DNA of 56,278 nucleotides from Synechocystis salina LEGE 00031 (GCF_015207985.1 NZ_JADEVV010000024.1:1-56278), one strand, 5' to 3'; counted from the stretch's first letter, positions 26,596 through 36,720 are shown. Notes: a model not told the origin generated them from the sequence alone. Made by a program: numbers and translations.

Positions 26596-27711
26596 TTATT
26601 CCCCTAAACTGCGGGGATCCAGGGCATCCCGTAGGCCGTCCCCCAATAGATTAAAAGCCAACACAGTCAAAATAATTAGTACTGCCGGGGGCCACACCAA
26701 CCAGGGTTGTAACACCAAAATAGAAGCATTGGTGGCAATGGAAAGTAAATTGCCCCAACTGGGGTCCGGTTGTTGAATGCCCAGGCCGATCAAGCTCAGT
26801 ACTGATTCGGCCACAATGAATCCGGGCACTGCTAGGGTGGCGGAAATAATGATGTAACTGGCGGTTTGGGGCAAAATGTGGCGCACAATAATCCTTCCGG
26901 CTCCGGCTCCCATGGCTTTGGCGGCTTGGACGTATTCCTGTTGTTTGAGGGAAAGCACTTGGCCTCGAATTACCCTAGCTAGCCCAGACCAACTAATAAA
27001 AGAAGTAATTACCACAATGAGCAAAAACCGTTGGGCACTGCTCAAACCGGGAGGCAGTACCGCCGCTAGGGCCACCAACAGATAAATGCCGGGGATGGTC
27101 ATCAGCACTTCCACCAAGCGCATTAAAATAACATCCAGCCATCCCCCAAAGTAGCCGGCAATGCCGCCCACTATCATGCCTAGGGGAAAGGAAATGGTAA
27201 TCCCAATTAAGCCAATAAATAAACTAATGCGGCCGCCGAATAACAGACGACTAAATTGATCTCGTCCCTGTTCGTCTGTCCCCAAAAGGTTCAATTTACC
27301 GGGCCCTAGGGTGCCAATTAAATGGCGATCGCCTGGGATGCCTGGAAAAATTTCCACCGGGGTAAAACTGGGGGGCAAGGGCAATTTAATTTGTCCCCAG
27401 ACGTAACTATCTCCTTTAACCCAAAGGCGGACTGGGGAAGGTTGGCTGAAATCCACTTCTAGGGGTCTTAATCCCGTTTCTAAATTCGTGGGTAACTGGC
27501 GGGTGGGATAAACAGTGGGCCCGATCCATTGCCCCTCCGGTGATTGCCAATAGATTTGGGTAGGGGGCAACAGGGAACCATCTACTTGGGCATTGTAGGG
27601 ATTGTAGGGGGCAAAAATATCTGCGCCAATGACAACGACGTAAAATAACAACAGCAGGATGGCACCCCAACGGGACAGGCTATTGCGTCGCAGTTTTTTC
27701 CACCAATCCAT
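26596..27711 (-). CDS. oligopeptide/dipeptide ABC transporter permease
   Basis: This 371-residue protein is an OppC/DppC-type permease. An N-terminal anchor (about 13-33, WGAILLLLFYVVVIGADIFAPYN) leads to a large inserted segment and then five spans with LGTDEQGRDQFSRLLFGGRISL and the cytoplasmic EAA loop EYVQAAKAMGAGAGRIIVRHILPQ, which docks to the ATPase. The insertion (about 40-140) is longer than in standard OppC. Partner genes are not adjacent, as is common in cyanobacteria. I use the ATG at 27711, so the gene begins 14 bp before the upstream gene's stop is reached, that is, they overlap. Confidence 0.88.
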   Translation of the reverse strand: MDWWKKLRRNSLSRWGAILLLLFYVVVIGADIFAPYNPYNAQVDGSLLPPTQIYWQSPEGQWIGPTVYPTRQLPTNLETGLRPLEVDFSQPSPVRLWVKGDSYVWGQIKLPLPPSFTPVEIFPGIPGDRHLIGTLGPGKLNLLGTDEQGRDQFSRLLFGGRISLFIGLIGITISFPLGMIVGGIAGYFGGWLDVILMRLVEVLMTIPGIYLLVALAAVLPPGLSSAQRFLLIVVITSFISWSGLARVIRGQVLSLKQQEYVQAAKAMGAGAGRIIVRHILPQTASYIIISATLAVPGFIVAESVLSLIGLGIQQPDPSWGNLLSIATNASILVLQPWLVWPPAVLIILTVLAFNLLGDGLRDALDPRSLGE

Positions 27712-27724
27712 AAAGATTTGTCCC

Positions 27725-28135
27725 CTAGCAACGGCCGCTATCCAAATCCAGATAACGCTCAATCAACAAAATAGCAACAATATCATCCACCGGGCGGGGG
27801 GGAGTCCTTAAACCGAGGGGTACCAAACGCCCCAATCCTTGAGGGGGATACATTTGCCAATATCTTTGCCTGGCTTCCACGGTACTATTTTTTTCGTTTA
27901 CCAATGCTAGGGCCATGGCTGGGGGCAAATAACTTTGCAGTTCTTTTTGCCATTGTTTAGCAGTGGTTTGATTACCCATTACCACTTGTCCCACTTGATA
28001 TTGCTCACACAGGGACGGTAATCGCTGGGGTACCTCCTGAGCCGGAATGGTTTCGTGGTACAAAATCTGGCGATCGCCAGTCATTACCGCCACCCCGCAT
28101 TTATCCCGACCGGGGTCAAATCCTAAATAATTCAT
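27725..28135 (-). CDS. YqgF/RuvX-like RNase H-fold protein
   Basis: This 136-residue protein has the RNase H-like fold of the YqgF family: MNYLGFDPGRDKCGVAVMTG with the first catalytic Asp, VVMGNQTTAKQWQKEL, VNEKNSTVEARQRYW with the acidic Glu, and PPRPVDDIVAILLIERYL with the last Asp. Relatives process pre-16S rRNA or resolve branched DNA. Cyanobacteria have this divergent form beside a canonical one. The ATG at 28135 gives the family N terminus; a GTG at 28156 is possible. It lies immediately upstream of, and slightly overlaps, the permease gene. Confidence 0.75.
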   Translation of the reverse strand: MNYLGFDPGRDKCGVAVMTGDRQILYHETIPAQEVPQRLPSLCEQYQVGQVVMGNQTTAKQWQKELQSYLPPAMALALVNEKNSTVEARQRYWQMYPPQGLGRLVPLGLRTPPRPVDDIVAILLIERYLDLDSGRC

Positions 28136-28385
28136 ACAATTTGCCAAATTTTTCACCGGGCTAACGTCCCATGGTAATGGCTAGGCCGTTATCACAAAAC
28201 TAGTCCTCAAAAGGCGTTGCCAAGGCCTCATACCATTGAAAAGTACCCTCTAGATCCTCCCTGTAACGGAAAATTGTTGGCAAACTCCTTGATGGGAATT
28301 GAAGGTAGGTTTTCCTTCTGCAGTCGGTTCCGGGTCTGATAGAGAGAAAAGACCGTTGAGTATATCATGGGCATATAAGACGTTT

Positions 28386-28685
28386 TTGTTGGTTGCCACT
28401 GCCTTGCATAGCGAAGTTATTTGTTTTCCTCAACTGCCCCTCGCTGTTTATCGGGAAATCGCGGCCCATGTGCAACAGCTTGCTGGTGTGACCGCTACCC
28501 TTCTAACTCCCACTTTTACCCAGTTTGACTATTACAACAGTCAGGTGGGCGGCCTAGAGCTGACTCTACAGGATGATCTTTCCCCTGGCGATCGCCAAGT
28601 TATTGAGGAAATTTTGGCCTTCTATGCCGGTCGATATGGAACTCCGGAGCGACGACCCGCCATGGTTTCTTCCTACACCGCCTAG
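28386..28685 (+). CDS. conserved cyanobacterial hypothetical protein upstream of dnaB
   Basis: This roughly 99-residue protein contains FPQLPLAVYREIAAHVQQL, LLTPTFTQFDYYNSQVGGL and DRQVIEEILAFYAGRYG, a pattern I remember from short conserved cyanobacterial proteins of unknown function. The start is unclear: the frame has no ATG, only TTG codons at 28386, 28389 and 28404, and a longer frame back to 28299 that lacks family resemblance. It ends 29 bp before dnaB on the same strand and probably shares its transcript. Confidence 0.6.
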   Translation: MLVATALHSEVICFPQLPLAVYREIAAHVQQLAGVTATLLTPTFTQFDYYNSQVGGLELTLQDDLSPGDRQVIEEILAFYAGRYGTPERRPAMVSSYTA

Positions 28686-28714
28686 ATTCCATTGCCCCCA
28701 CTGCCCTCAATTTG

Positions 28715-30046
28715 ATGGTTGCTAACCCTGCCCTGCCCCCCCAAAACATTGAAGCTGAAGAATATATCCTCGGGGGTATTCTGCTTGATCCAGAGGCGAT
28801 TGGTCGCATTATTGACCTCCTAGTGGTGGATGCTTTCTACGTCAAAGCCCACCGTTTAATCTACGAGTCCATGCTCAGCCTCCATGGTCAAAGTCAACCC
28901 ACGGATTTAATGTCCGTCAGCAGTTGGCTCCAAGACCACCATCACCTAGAGGCGATCGGGGGCATGGTGAAATTAACTCAGTTGTTGGACCGTACCATTT
29001 CTGCGGTGAACATTGACCGTTTCGCCGTTCTGGTGATGGACAAATATTTACGACGCCAACTCATTGCCGCAGGGCATGACATTGTTGATTTAGGCTATGA
29101 AACCAGCAAAGAATTAGAAACAATTTTCGATGAATCGGAACAAAAAATATTTCGCCTTACCCAATCCCGACCCCAAGCAGGGTTAGTACCGCTATCGGAA
29201 ACCTTAGTTAATACCTTTATTGAGCTAGATAAATTACACGAAAAATTATCCAGTCCAGGGGTAGAAACCCAATTCTATGATCTTGATGCAATGACGGGGG
29301 GATTACAACGGGCAGATTTAATTATTTTGGCTGGAAGACCATCGATGGGCAAGACAGCATTCGGTTTAGGAATTGCCGCTAACATTGCTAAAAATCAAAA
29401 TTTGCCAGTGGCTATTTTTAGCCTAGAAATGTCCAAAGAACAGTTAGCATTAAGACTGCTAGCTAGTGAATCTTTAATTGATAGCAACCGTTTGCGGACG
29501 GGACATTTTAGCCAGGCGGAATTTGAGCCTTTAACGGCGGCCATGGGCACCCTTTCTAGCCTCCCCATATACATTGATGATACTGCAAGTATTTCAGTGA
29601 CCCAAATGCGGTCCCAAGTGCGTCGCCTCCAAAGTGAACAAAAAGGCCCCCTGGGCATGGTTTTAATTGATTATTTACAACTGATGGAGGGTGGTAGTGA
29701 TAATCGAGTGCAGGAACTATCAAAAATCACCCGTTCTCTCAAAGGTTTAGCTAGGGAAATTAATGCGCCGGTAATTGCGTTATCTCAGCTCAGTCGGGCA
29801 GTAGAATCGAGAACTAATAAGCGACCAATGATGTCAGATTTGAGAGAAAGCGGATCGATCGAACAGGACGCCGATTTAATTATGATGATTTATCGAGATG
29901 AATATTATAATCCTGACACCCCAGATCCAGGGGTAGCAGAACTACTAATTGTTAAACATAGAAATGGGCCCACTGGTGTAATTAAATTATTATTTAAACC
30001 AGAATTTACCCAATTTTTAAATTTGCAACAGAGTCGGGATTACTAG
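28715..30046 (+). CDS. dnaB: replicative DNA helicase DnaB, intein-free
   Basis: This 443-residue protein is the hexameric replicative helicase. The N-terminal domain starts PPQNIEAEEYILGGILLD; the RecA-like domain has Walker A GRPSMGKTAF, VAIFSLEMSKEQLALRLL, Walker B MVLIDYLQLM, and SQLSRAVESR, followed by DLRESGSIEQDADLIM. In PCC 6803 the well-known Ssp DnaB intein is inserted between RESG and SIEQD. Here that junction (29854/29855) is uninterrupted, so the protein has the ordinary bacterial length. The ATG at 28715 fits the family start. Confidence 0.97.
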   Translation: MVANPALPPQNIEAEEYILGGILLDPEAIGRIIDLLVVDAFYVKAHRLIYESMLSLHGQSQPTDLMSVSSWLQDHHHLEAIGGMVKLTQLLDRTISAVNIDRFAVLVMDKYLRRQLIAAGHDIVDLGYETSKELETIFDESEQKIFRLTQSRPQAGLVPLSETLVNTFIELDKLHEKLSSPGVETQFYDLDAMTGGLQRADLIILAGRPSMGKTAFGLGIAANIAKNQNLPVAIFSLEMSKEQLALRLLASESLIDSNRLRTGHFSQAEFEPLTAAMGTLSSLPIYIDDTASISVTQMRSQVRRLQSEQKGPLGMVLIDYLQLMEGGSDNRVQELSKITRSLKGLAREINAPVIALSQLSRAVESRTNKRPMMSDLRESGSIEQDADLIMMIYRDEYYNPDTPDPGVAELLIVKHRNGPTGVIKLLFKPEFTQFLNLQQSRDY

Positions 30047-30174
30047 ATTTGCGAAATTTGTTCATCAGCAGGCTTTGCAAATACACAGTTATCTTGAGCA
30101 CATCGGGTGCGGTACAGTAAAAGCTGTTAATTTGTTATCCAAACTACCCTAGCCTTCGCTGCTATGCTTCCCCT

Positions 30175-31092
30175 ATGCGAGAACAGATTTCTGTCCTTAC
30201 CCAAAATCTTAGTCAAACCATTGTGGGCAAGGATGAGGCCATTCGTTTAGTGTTGGTGGCCCTGTTGAGTGGAGGCCATGCTCTGTTGGAAGATGTGCCC
30301 GGTGTGGGCAAAACCCTCTTGGCTAAGTCCCTGGCTCGTTCCATTAACGGTAAATTTCAGCGGGTGCAGTGTACCCCCGATTTATTGCCCACCGATATTA
30401 CCGGCACTAACATTTGGAATCCTAGTAGTCGTGAGTTTGAATTTTTGCCTGGCCCGGCCTTTGCCAATATTCTCCTGGCCGATGAAATTAACCGAGCTAC
30501 CCCCCGCACCCAGGCGGCTTTGTTGGAGGTGATGGAAGAAAAACAAGTCACAGTGGACGGTGAAACCCGGTTAGTGCCCCATCCCTTTTTTGTCATTGCT
30601 ACCCAAAATCCCATTGAGTATCAGGGGACTTTTCCATTGCCGGAGGCGCAGTTGGATCGTTTTGCCCTTTCCCTTAGTTTGGGTTATCCCTCGGAAGCAG
30701 AGGAACTGAAAATGCTCCAGCGTCAACAAAATCCAGAGGCGATCGCCGTGGGGGATTTACAATCCTGTATCTCCTTGGAGGAAGTGGAGGCATTGCAACA
30801 GGCAGTGCGGCAGGTGAAATTGACAGAGGATTTGCAACAATATCTCCTGCGTTTAGTGCGGGCTTCCCGAACGGATGAAGATGTGACCTTGGGGGTCAGT
30901 CCCCGGGGGACAACAGCTCTGCAACGGGCCACCCAAGCCTTTGCCTTTTTGGAGGAACGGGACTATGCCATTGACGACGATGTCAAGTTTGTCGCCCCCC
31001 ATGTGTTGGCCCATCGGTTAATTCCCGCCAGTGGCAAAGATCCCAAGGCAATTTTGCAAAGAATTTTAGACCGGGTGCCCATTGGTGATTAA
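30175..31092 (+). CDS. MoxR family AAA ATPase
   Basis: This 305-residue protein is a MoxR-type AAA+ ATPase. Walker A is GVGKTLLAKS, Walker B is ILLADEINR, sensor 1 is ATQNPIEYQGTFPLPEAQLDRF, and the lid domain contains LGVSPRGTTAL. MoxR proteins are chaperone-like factors that mature metalloenzymes or envelope proteins, usually with a VWA-domain partner. No VWA or DUF58 gene follows here; the next gene is rfbB, so the partner must be elsewhere. The ATG at 30175 gives a slightly short but complete N terminus. Confidence 0.92.
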   Translation: MREQISVLTQNLSQTIVGKDEAIRLVLVALLSGGHALLEDVPGVGKTLLAKSLARSINGKFQRVQCTPDLLPTDITGTNIWNPSSREFEFLPGPAFANILLADEINRATPRTQAALLEVMEEKQVTVDGETRLVPHPFFVIATQNPIEYQGTFPLPEAQLDRFALSLSLGYPSEAEELKMLQRQQNPEAIAVGDLQSCISLEEVEALQQAVRQVKLTEDLQQYLLRLVRASRTDEDVTLGVSPRGTTALQRATQAFAFLEERDYAIDDDVKFVAPHVLAHRLIPASGKDPKAILQRILDRVPIGD

Positions 31093-31186
31093 TTGGGATC
31101 GTTGTGCCCCCCATGGCCAGTGACTCCAGGGGGCTAATATCCATGTCTACTTTCGTTAATTTCTCATTGTCCAACGGTGCTTTTCC

Positions 31187-32215
31187 ATGGCCAACACCCC
31201 CATTTTGATTACCGGTGGAGCAGGCTTCATTGGTGCTAACTTTGTTTACCATTGCGTTCAAACCTACGGCGATCGCCCCATGGTGGTTTTGGATGCTCTC
31301 ACCTATGCGGGGCACCGAGCCACCCTAGCTCCTTTGGAAAAACTGCCTAATTTTCGCTTTGTCGAAGGAGACATTGGCGATCGCCCTTTGGTGGATCAAC
31401 TATTAAAGGAAGAACAGATTGAAACCATAGCCCATTTTGCAGCGGAATCCCATGTGGACCGTTCCATTCTTGGCCCTGGAGCCTTTGTGCAAACCAATGT
31501 GGTGGGCACTTTCACCTTGTTGGAATCCTTTCGGCAACATTGGCAAAGCCGAGGCCAACCGGCCCAGTTTCGTTTCCTCCATGTTTCCACCGATGAAGTT
31601 TATGGCAGTTTAGCCCCCGATGAACCGGGTTTTTCAGAAACCACTCCCTATGCCCCCAATAGTCCCTATTCCGCCTCCAAAGCCGGCAGTGACCATTTAG
31701 TGCGGGCCTATTTTCACACCTACGGCTTGCCCACCTTAATTACTAATTGTTCTAATAACTACGGCCCCTATCAGTTTCCCGAAAAGCTTATTCCCCTCAT
31801 GGTCCTTAACATTTTGCGCGGAGAAAAGTTACCAGTATATGGGGATGGACAAAATGTGCGGGATTGGCTTTATGTCCAGGATCATTGCCGGGCTTTGGAC
31901 TTAGTTTTAACTAAAGCCTTACCGGGACAAACCTATAACATTGGCGGCAACAATGAGGTTAAAAATATTGAATTGGTGGAACTTTTATGCGACCTCATGG
32001 ACGAATTGGCTCCTAATTTGCCAGTTAAGCCGGCCCGAAAACTGATTAGCTATGTCACCGATCGCCCTGGGCACGATCGCCGTTACGCCATTGATGCCAG
32101 CAAAATTAAACGGGAATTGGGCTGGGAGCCAGAAGTGACAGTGGAACAGGGATTAAGACAGACCGTGCAATGGTATTTGGACAATGAAGCTTGGTGGAGA
32201 CCCCTGTTGGGGTAA
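31187..32215 (+). CDS. rfbB: dTDP-glucose 4,6-dehydratase
   Basis: This 342-residue enzyme converts dTDP-glucose to dTDP-4-keto-6-deoxyglucose, an early step toward dTDP-rhamnose for surface polysaccharide. It shows [12 protein letters not shown] at the NAD site, STDEVYGSL with the catalytic Thr-Asp-Glu, and YSASK with the catalytic Tyr/Lys, then [18 protein letters not shown] and [12 protein letters not shown]. Length is normal. Start ATG follows TTTTCC 94 bp after moxR. The other rhamnose genes are not in this window. Confidence 0.95.
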   Translation: MANTPILITGGAGFIGANFVYHCVQTYGDRPMVVLDALTYAGHRATLAPLEKLPNFRFVEGDIGDRPLVDQLLKEEQIETIAHFAAESHVDRSILGPGAFVQTNVVGTFTLLESFRQHWQSRGQPAQFRFLHVSTDEVYGSLAPDEPGFSETTPYAPNSPYSASKAGSDHLVRAYFHTYGLPTLITNCSNNYGPYQFPEKLIPLMVLNILRGEKLPVYGDGQNVRDWLYVQDHCRALDLVLTKALPGQTYNIGGNNEVKNIELVELLCDLMDELAPNLPVKPARKLISYVTDRPGHDRRYAIDASKIKRELGWEPEVTVEQGLRQTVQWYLDNEAWWRPLLG

Positions 32216-32274
32216 CGGGTCTTTGGCAGGATGATTGCTGCCCCGTAAATGTTTCCCGACGGATTGGGCAATAT

Positions 32275-32541
32275 TTATTGCTGGGGCTGATTTTGATTGT
32301 TTTGTTCTATCTGAATGCGGAGGGGGGCATCGGGTTTTTCCGTTAGACCGAGGCTATTTAGCACTTGCACCACGCCAAAGGCCACTAAGACCCCCAGCAT
32401 TAGCCCTCCCACCACTAGGATCACAAACCAGTTGCGGGCTTTACGTAGGGCTTCCTCCCGTCGGGCCCCAGTGATGTCATCATATTCATCCAGATTGGAA
32501 TTACCGTCGTTGGAGCCACCGTTGGGGGAAGGGAAAACCAT
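32275..32541 (-). CDS. small single-span membrane protein
   Basis: This 88-residue protein has an acidic, Asn/Gly-rich N terminus, a basic stretch ARREEALRKARNW, one membrane span at about 39-62 (FVILVVGGLMLGVLVAFGVVQVL) and a Gln/Asn-rich tail. The positive residues before the span suggest the N terminus is inside. I do not recognise a family beyond its likely conservation in cyanobacteria. It is convergent with rfbB and lies about 130 bp downstream of the EF-G-like gene. Confidence 0.65.
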   Translation of the reverse strand: MVFPSPNGGSNDGNSNLDEYDDITGARREEALRKARNWFVILVVGGLMLGVLVAFGVVQVLNSLGLTEKPDAPLRIQIEQNNQNQPQQ

Positions 32542-32672
32542 AAAATTTTAGGGCGATCGTCAAAATAGCCCCTTAAGATTATCTCGATTTTCTGCCCTGG
32601 CAAAGGCCAAACTTCCCTCATCCTGCTCAAATCCTAAAATTGGAAAGGATTAAATTGGGATCCCTCGGCAGA

Positions 32673-34679
32673 TTACTCTGATAATTTAGGTGCAAATTTA
32701 TCCGGCACCTCCTGAAGATGGTCAAATTGCCAAGTGAAAGTTCCCACCCCAACAGTCAGGGAACGCAGTTCGATGATGAAATTTTGTATTTCCGCTTGGG
32801 GTAAATGGGCTGCTACCTGGTCCCAATTTTTCCAATCGGAGCGGGCTTCGTAACCTAAAATTTGGCCCCGGTGCCCACTGACCAACTGCAACACCCTAGC
32901 AGTGAACTCCCCAGGGGCCATCACTTCTACTTGCAAAATTGGCTCTAACAACACTGGTTGACATTGGGGCATTCCTTCCGTCATGGCAAGGCGAGCCGCC
33001 TGTTTGAAAGCCTGTTCAGAACTGTCAACGTTGTGGTAGGAACCATCGGTTAGAGTAACGGCTATATCCACCACCGGATAGCCAAGGGGACCCTTAGCCA
33101 GATACTCCCGCACTCCCATTTCCACCCCGGGGACATACTGTTTGGGCACCACTCCCCCCACAATGGTTTCATTAAAGCTAAAGCCACTGCCCCGTTCCAG
33201 GGGTTTGATGGTAAGGTACACATCCCCAAAAGCTCCATGGCCACCAGTTTGATGTTTATAGCGACCGTGAACTTGGGTGTCCTTGCGGATAGTTTCCTTG
33301 TAGGGCACTTCAGGTTGGCTGGACACCATGGGCAGTTTATATTGCCTTTCCAACCTTTCCAATGCCACTTTGAGATGGATTTCCCCTTGGCCCCAAAGGA
33401 TTACTTCCTGGGTTTCAGGATTTTGCTCCCAGGTGAGGGAAGGGTCTTCCTCCACCAATTTTCCTAGGGCGGTGCTGAGTTTAACCTCATCTTTCCTCTG
33501 TTCCGGGGCGATCGCCAGACCATAGACCGGGGGCAGGGGGTCAACGAAGGGGAGGGGTTTAACTGCGGCGGTGGAGAGGGTGGCCCCAGTGTTGATGTTT
33601 TCCAACCGAGCTAGGCCGACAATTTCCCCCACAGTGGCGCTTTGCATCGACGTTTGCTGACTGCCAAAAAGACGGTAAATTCCCCCCAACCGTTGACCAT
33701 TGAGGGCATCGGCCTCCTGTAAAGTGCCCTGCCAAATGCGGGCCAAGGATAACCGACCCTGGGGAGTGAAATAGGTTTTTAATACTTGGGCAATGACCGG
33801 CCCGGAGCCATCGGTACTCAAACCCCGGCGGGCCGCCGTCACACTGGGATCCGGTGCTTCTTTGATCAATACATCTAGCAATGGTCGGACGCCAAAATCC
33901 TGCTCCGCTACCCCCAGCACCACTGGCACAATTAAATCTGCCCCCAACTCCTGTTTGAAATCCGCTTCAATCTCTGCCTGGGGCGGTTCCACTTCCTCCA
34001 ATAATTCTTCCAACAGGCGATCGTCAAAGTCCGCCAATGCTTCCAACATCTCCTGTCGGGCCTGGTGTTCCGCTCCGGCCAATGCCGCTGGCAAGGCAAT
34101 GGGATCGGCCGCACTGCCACTGTGGTACTGATAGGCCTGCTCCGTAATTAGATCAATGTAGCCCTGCAACTCCTCCCCGTTGTAAATGGGGTACTGCTGG
34201 GGAATCAGGGGGCGGGAAGAAACACTTTTTAGGGCTTGTAGCACCTCCCCAAAGGGCTGTTTAGCTCTGTCCATTTTGTTGATAAACACCAAATGGGGAA
34301 TGGCCCCATCGTCCAAAAATTTAAATAAAGGGGCGAGGGTCAAAACCCGGCTTACATCTGCCTCACAAACGATGACAGCAGTACCGGCCCCCATCAAGGC
34401 GTCGTAGGTTTCCTGGGCAAATTCGATGGAGCCTGGGCAATCGAGGAAATTTAAGTGCAAATTTTCATAGTCAATCCCCGCCACGCTCACTTCTACGCTC
34501 ATTTTGCGGGCCTTGGCTTCGGGGCTACTATCACTCACCGTGTTGCCATCTTTGATATTCCCCTTACGGCTGATACTGCCACTGACCCACAAAACACTTT
34601 CGAGCAAGGTGGTTTTACCACTGCCATAGGGGCCAACAATGGCCACGTTGCGGAGGGATTCATTGGTGGGGTTGTTCAT
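32673..34679 (-). CDS. EF-G-like translational GTPase
   Basis: This 668-residue protein has the five-domain EF-G layout: P-loop GPYGSGKTTLLE, G4 INKMDRA, domain II with IAQVLKTYFTPQGRLSLARIW, and domain IV-V with VGGVVPKQYVPGVEMGVREY. The G3 motif reads DCPGSIEF instead of DTPGH, so the histidine that promotes GTP hydrolysis in true EF-G is a serine. Such EF-G-like proteins (EF-G2 group) occur beside normal fusA and do not replace it. Cyanobacterial role unknown. Not in a ribosomal operon here; it diverges from purM. Confidence 0.88.
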   Translation of the reverse strand: MNNPTNESLRNVAIVGPYGSGKTTLLESVLWVSGSISRKGNIKDGNTVSDSSPEAKARKMSVEVSVAGIDYENLHLNFLDCPGSIEFAQETYDALMGAGTAVIVCEADVSRVLTLAPLFKFLDDGAIPHLVFINKMDRAKQPFGEVLQALKSVSSRPLIPQQYPIYNGEELQGYIDLITEQAYQYHSGSAADPIALPAALAGAEHQARQEMLEALADFDDRLLEELLEEVEPPQAEIEADFKQELGADLIVPVVLGVAEQDFGVRPLLDVLIKEAPDPSVTAARRGLSTDGSGPVIAQVLKTYFTPQGRLSLARIWQGTLQEADALNGQRLGGIYRLFGSQQTSMQSATVGEIVGLARLENINTGATLSTAAVKPLPFVDPLPPVYGLAIAPEQRKDEVKLSTALGKLVEEDPSLTWEQNPETQEVILWGQGEIHLKVALERLERQYKLPMVSSQPEVPYKETIRKDTQVHGRYKHQTGGHGAFGDVYLTIKPLERGSGFSFNETIVGGVVPKQYVPGVEMGVREYLAKGPLGYPVVDIAVTLTDGSYHNVDSSEQAFKQAARLAMTEGMPQCQPVLLEPILQVEVMAPGEFTARVLQLVSGHRGQILGYEARSDWKNWDQVAAHLPQAEIQNFIIELRSLTVGVGTFTWQFDHLQEVPDKFAPKLSE

Positions 34680-34812
34680 AAAAAAATACCTGAAAGGCTC
34701 TTATTGCTGAGCCTAACCCAGAATTCCCGGCCTCAAACCTCTCCGCAATCTCTTGTAAAATTCGGGCAGGAGATTGTTAACTCTGGTTAAGTTTCAGTGA
34801 GTAAAAAACGAC

Positions 34813-35838
34813 ATGGATTATCGGCAAGCGGGCGTGGATGTGGAAGCAGGAAGGGAATTTGTCAGCCGCATTCGGCAACAGGTGGAAAGTACCTTTCGCC
34901 CGGAAGTGATGGGGGGCATCGGTGGTTTCGCCGGGCTGTTTGAAATTCCCCCTGGCTATAAAGCCCCTGTGTTAGTGTCAGGGACGGATGGAGTGGGCAC
35001 CAAGCTAAAAATTGCCCAGGCCATGGACTACCACCACACCATTGGCATTGATTTGGTGGCCATGTGTGTGAATGATATTTTGACCACGGGAGCAGAGCCG
35101 CTATATTTCCTCGATTATTTAGCGACGGGAAAATTGGAGCCGGCCCAGTTGGCGGACGTGGTGACAGGCATTGTGACGGGCTGTAAACAAAGTGGCTGTG
35201 CCCTATTGGGGGGGGAAACGGCGGAAATGCCTGGTTTTTATGGGGCAGGAGAATATGATGCGGCGGGTTTCGCGGTGGGCATTGTGGAAAAGTCCGAGTT
35301 GCTGAACGGCTCCCAGGTAAACATTGGCGATGTGGCGATCGCCGTGGAGAGTTCCGGGGTCCATAGTAATGGCTTTAGTTTGGTGCGAAAAATTATTGAG
35401 AGCAATGGTTGGCAATGGTCTGATTGTTTGCCGGAGTGGGAGGGCAAGTCCTTGGGGGAAATCTTTTTAGAACCCACTAGGATCTACGTCAAACCCATTC
35501 AAGTGTTATTAAAGTCGGGTATTGACATCCACGGCATGGCCCACATTACCGGCGGCGGGCTACCGGAAAATCTTCCCCGCTGTTTGGGCCCGGGACAATC
35601 AATTCAAGTCAAAGCTGGAAGTTGGCAACCCTTACCCGTATTTAACTGGTTAGCGGACAAAGGCCAGGTCAACTCCACCGCCATGTTGGAAACCTTTAAT
35701 TTGGGGGTGGGTTTTGTGGTGCTGGTATCTCCAGAGCAGGGCCAGGCGACCCTAGACTTTTTCTCGGGGCAAGGTCTGGTGGCCAATCAAATTGGGCAGG
35801 TGATAGAAGGAAACGGTTCCTTCGTCTGGCTAGATTAA
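34813..35838 (+). CDS. purM: phosphoribosylformylglycinamidine cyclo-ligase
   Basis: This 341-residue enzyme (AIR synthetase) closes the imidazole ring in purine synthesis using ATP. It begins [13 protein letters not shown], has [56 protein letters not shown], and [13 protein letters not shown], all typical PurM blocks. Length is normal. It diverges from the EF-G-like gene. Confidence 0.96.
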   Translation: MDYRQAGVDVEAGREFVSRIRQQVESTFRPEVMGGIGGFAGLFEIPPGYKAPVLVSGTDGVGTKLKIAQAMDYHHTIGIDLVAMCVNDILTTGAEPLYFLDYLATGKLEPAQLADVVTGIVTGCKQSGCALLGGETAEMPGFYGAGEYDAAGFAVGIVEKSELLNGSQVNIGDVAIAVESSGVHSNGFSLVRKIIESNGWQWSDCLPEWEGKSLGEIFLEPTRIYVKPIQVLLKSGIDIHGMAHITGGGLPENLPRCLGPGQSIQVKAGSWQPLPVFNWLADKGQVNSTAMLETFNLGVGFVVLVSPEQGQATLDFFSGQGLVANQIGQVIEGNGSFVWLD

Positions 35839-35843
35839 ATCTG

Positions 35844-35878
35844 GGCTAGAAAAGCTTCTCAAAAGAGTATTTTTAGCC
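35844..35878 (+). terminator. hairpin after purM
   Basis: GGCTA (35844-35848) pairs with TAGCC (35874-35878), reinforced by AAAA/TTTT pairing and an inner CTC-AAAA-GAG hairpin. It lies just behind the purM stop. No clean T-run follows the outer stem, but a T-run lies within the descending arm. A transcript end is plausible. Confidence 0.4.
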
Positions 35879-35982
35879 AAACATCTTTTTCAATGTTCAT
35901 ATAAGTAAAGAGACCATAGTCAAGACTCTTTTCCCGGTGGAGGAGGGACCGATCGCCATTGGTGGATGTTTTCTCACCTTCC

Positions 35983-36609
35983 CTAATTGGCCCTGGCTTG
36001 GATGACCTGTAAACTACCCCCGGCATAAAGACGCTGATCGATAACGGAGAAACCAGCTTGGTCCAGTAACGCCCCTAAATCGGTGTTAATTAACTGCCAG
36101 GCGGTTTCCGTTTCAAACAGGCCCATAAAAATTGCCAAGGGCGGCCAGAAAAGCCAATTACTGGGACGGTGTAAATCCACCAAGGTAAAAATTCCCCCTG
36201 GTTTAAGCACACGATGTACACCGCTGATAATGCTTTGCAGTTGTGTTGGAGTCATTTCGTGCAGGGCGACGCTGGTGTGGACTAGGTCGAATTCCCTATT
36301 TCCGAAGGGTAAATCTTCGGCTAAACCCTGGACGTAGGTCGCTTGGGGCACGTTAGTTTTTGCCCTGGCCAGGGCCTTGGGAGAAGCATCGAGCCCCACC
36401 ACTGTGGCTCCGGTTTGAATCAAATAAGCAGTAGCTTGGCCACCCCCACAACATAAATCCAACACCTTCTGTCCCGGGGAGATGGCTAAATTTTCCAACG
36501 GCAATTGGTGGAAGCGCTTTTCTCCCCCCACATTCAAGGTCGCCAGGCGGGAAACCAGGGCGTAAACCCAGGGATATTGATAACTCCAAGTGCGGAAAAT
36601 AGTTGCCAT
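35983..36609 (-). CDS. class I SAM-dependent methyltransferase
   Basis: This 208-residue protein has a standard methyltransferase fold: [16 protein letters not shown] (motif I), [15 protein letters not shown] (acidic loop for the ribose), [13 protein letters not shown] (motif II) and [17 protein letters not shown] (motif III). It resembles the UbiE/Coq5-like group of cyanobacterial methyltransferases; the substrate is not known. It diverges from hemH by about 110 bp. Confidence 0.85.
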   Translation of the reverse strand: MATIFRTWSYQYPWVYALVSRLATLNVGGEKRFHQLPLENLAISPGQKVLDLCCGGGQATAYLIQTGATVVGLDASPKALARAKTNVPQATYVQGLAEDLPFGNREFDLVHTSVALHEMTPTQLQSIISGVHRVLKPGGIFTLVDLHRPSNWLFWPPLAIFMGLFETETAWQLINTDLGALLDQAGFSVIDQRLYAGGSLQVIQARAN

Positions 36610-36720
36610 GACCTAGAAAGAAATTCGAACGACGTTTGTAGGGTGGGATTCTTTCCTTTTCGCCATCTATTGTTACACTTGGTAAAGAAACTGAAAATTA
36701 TTCTACTAAGCTTAACAATT

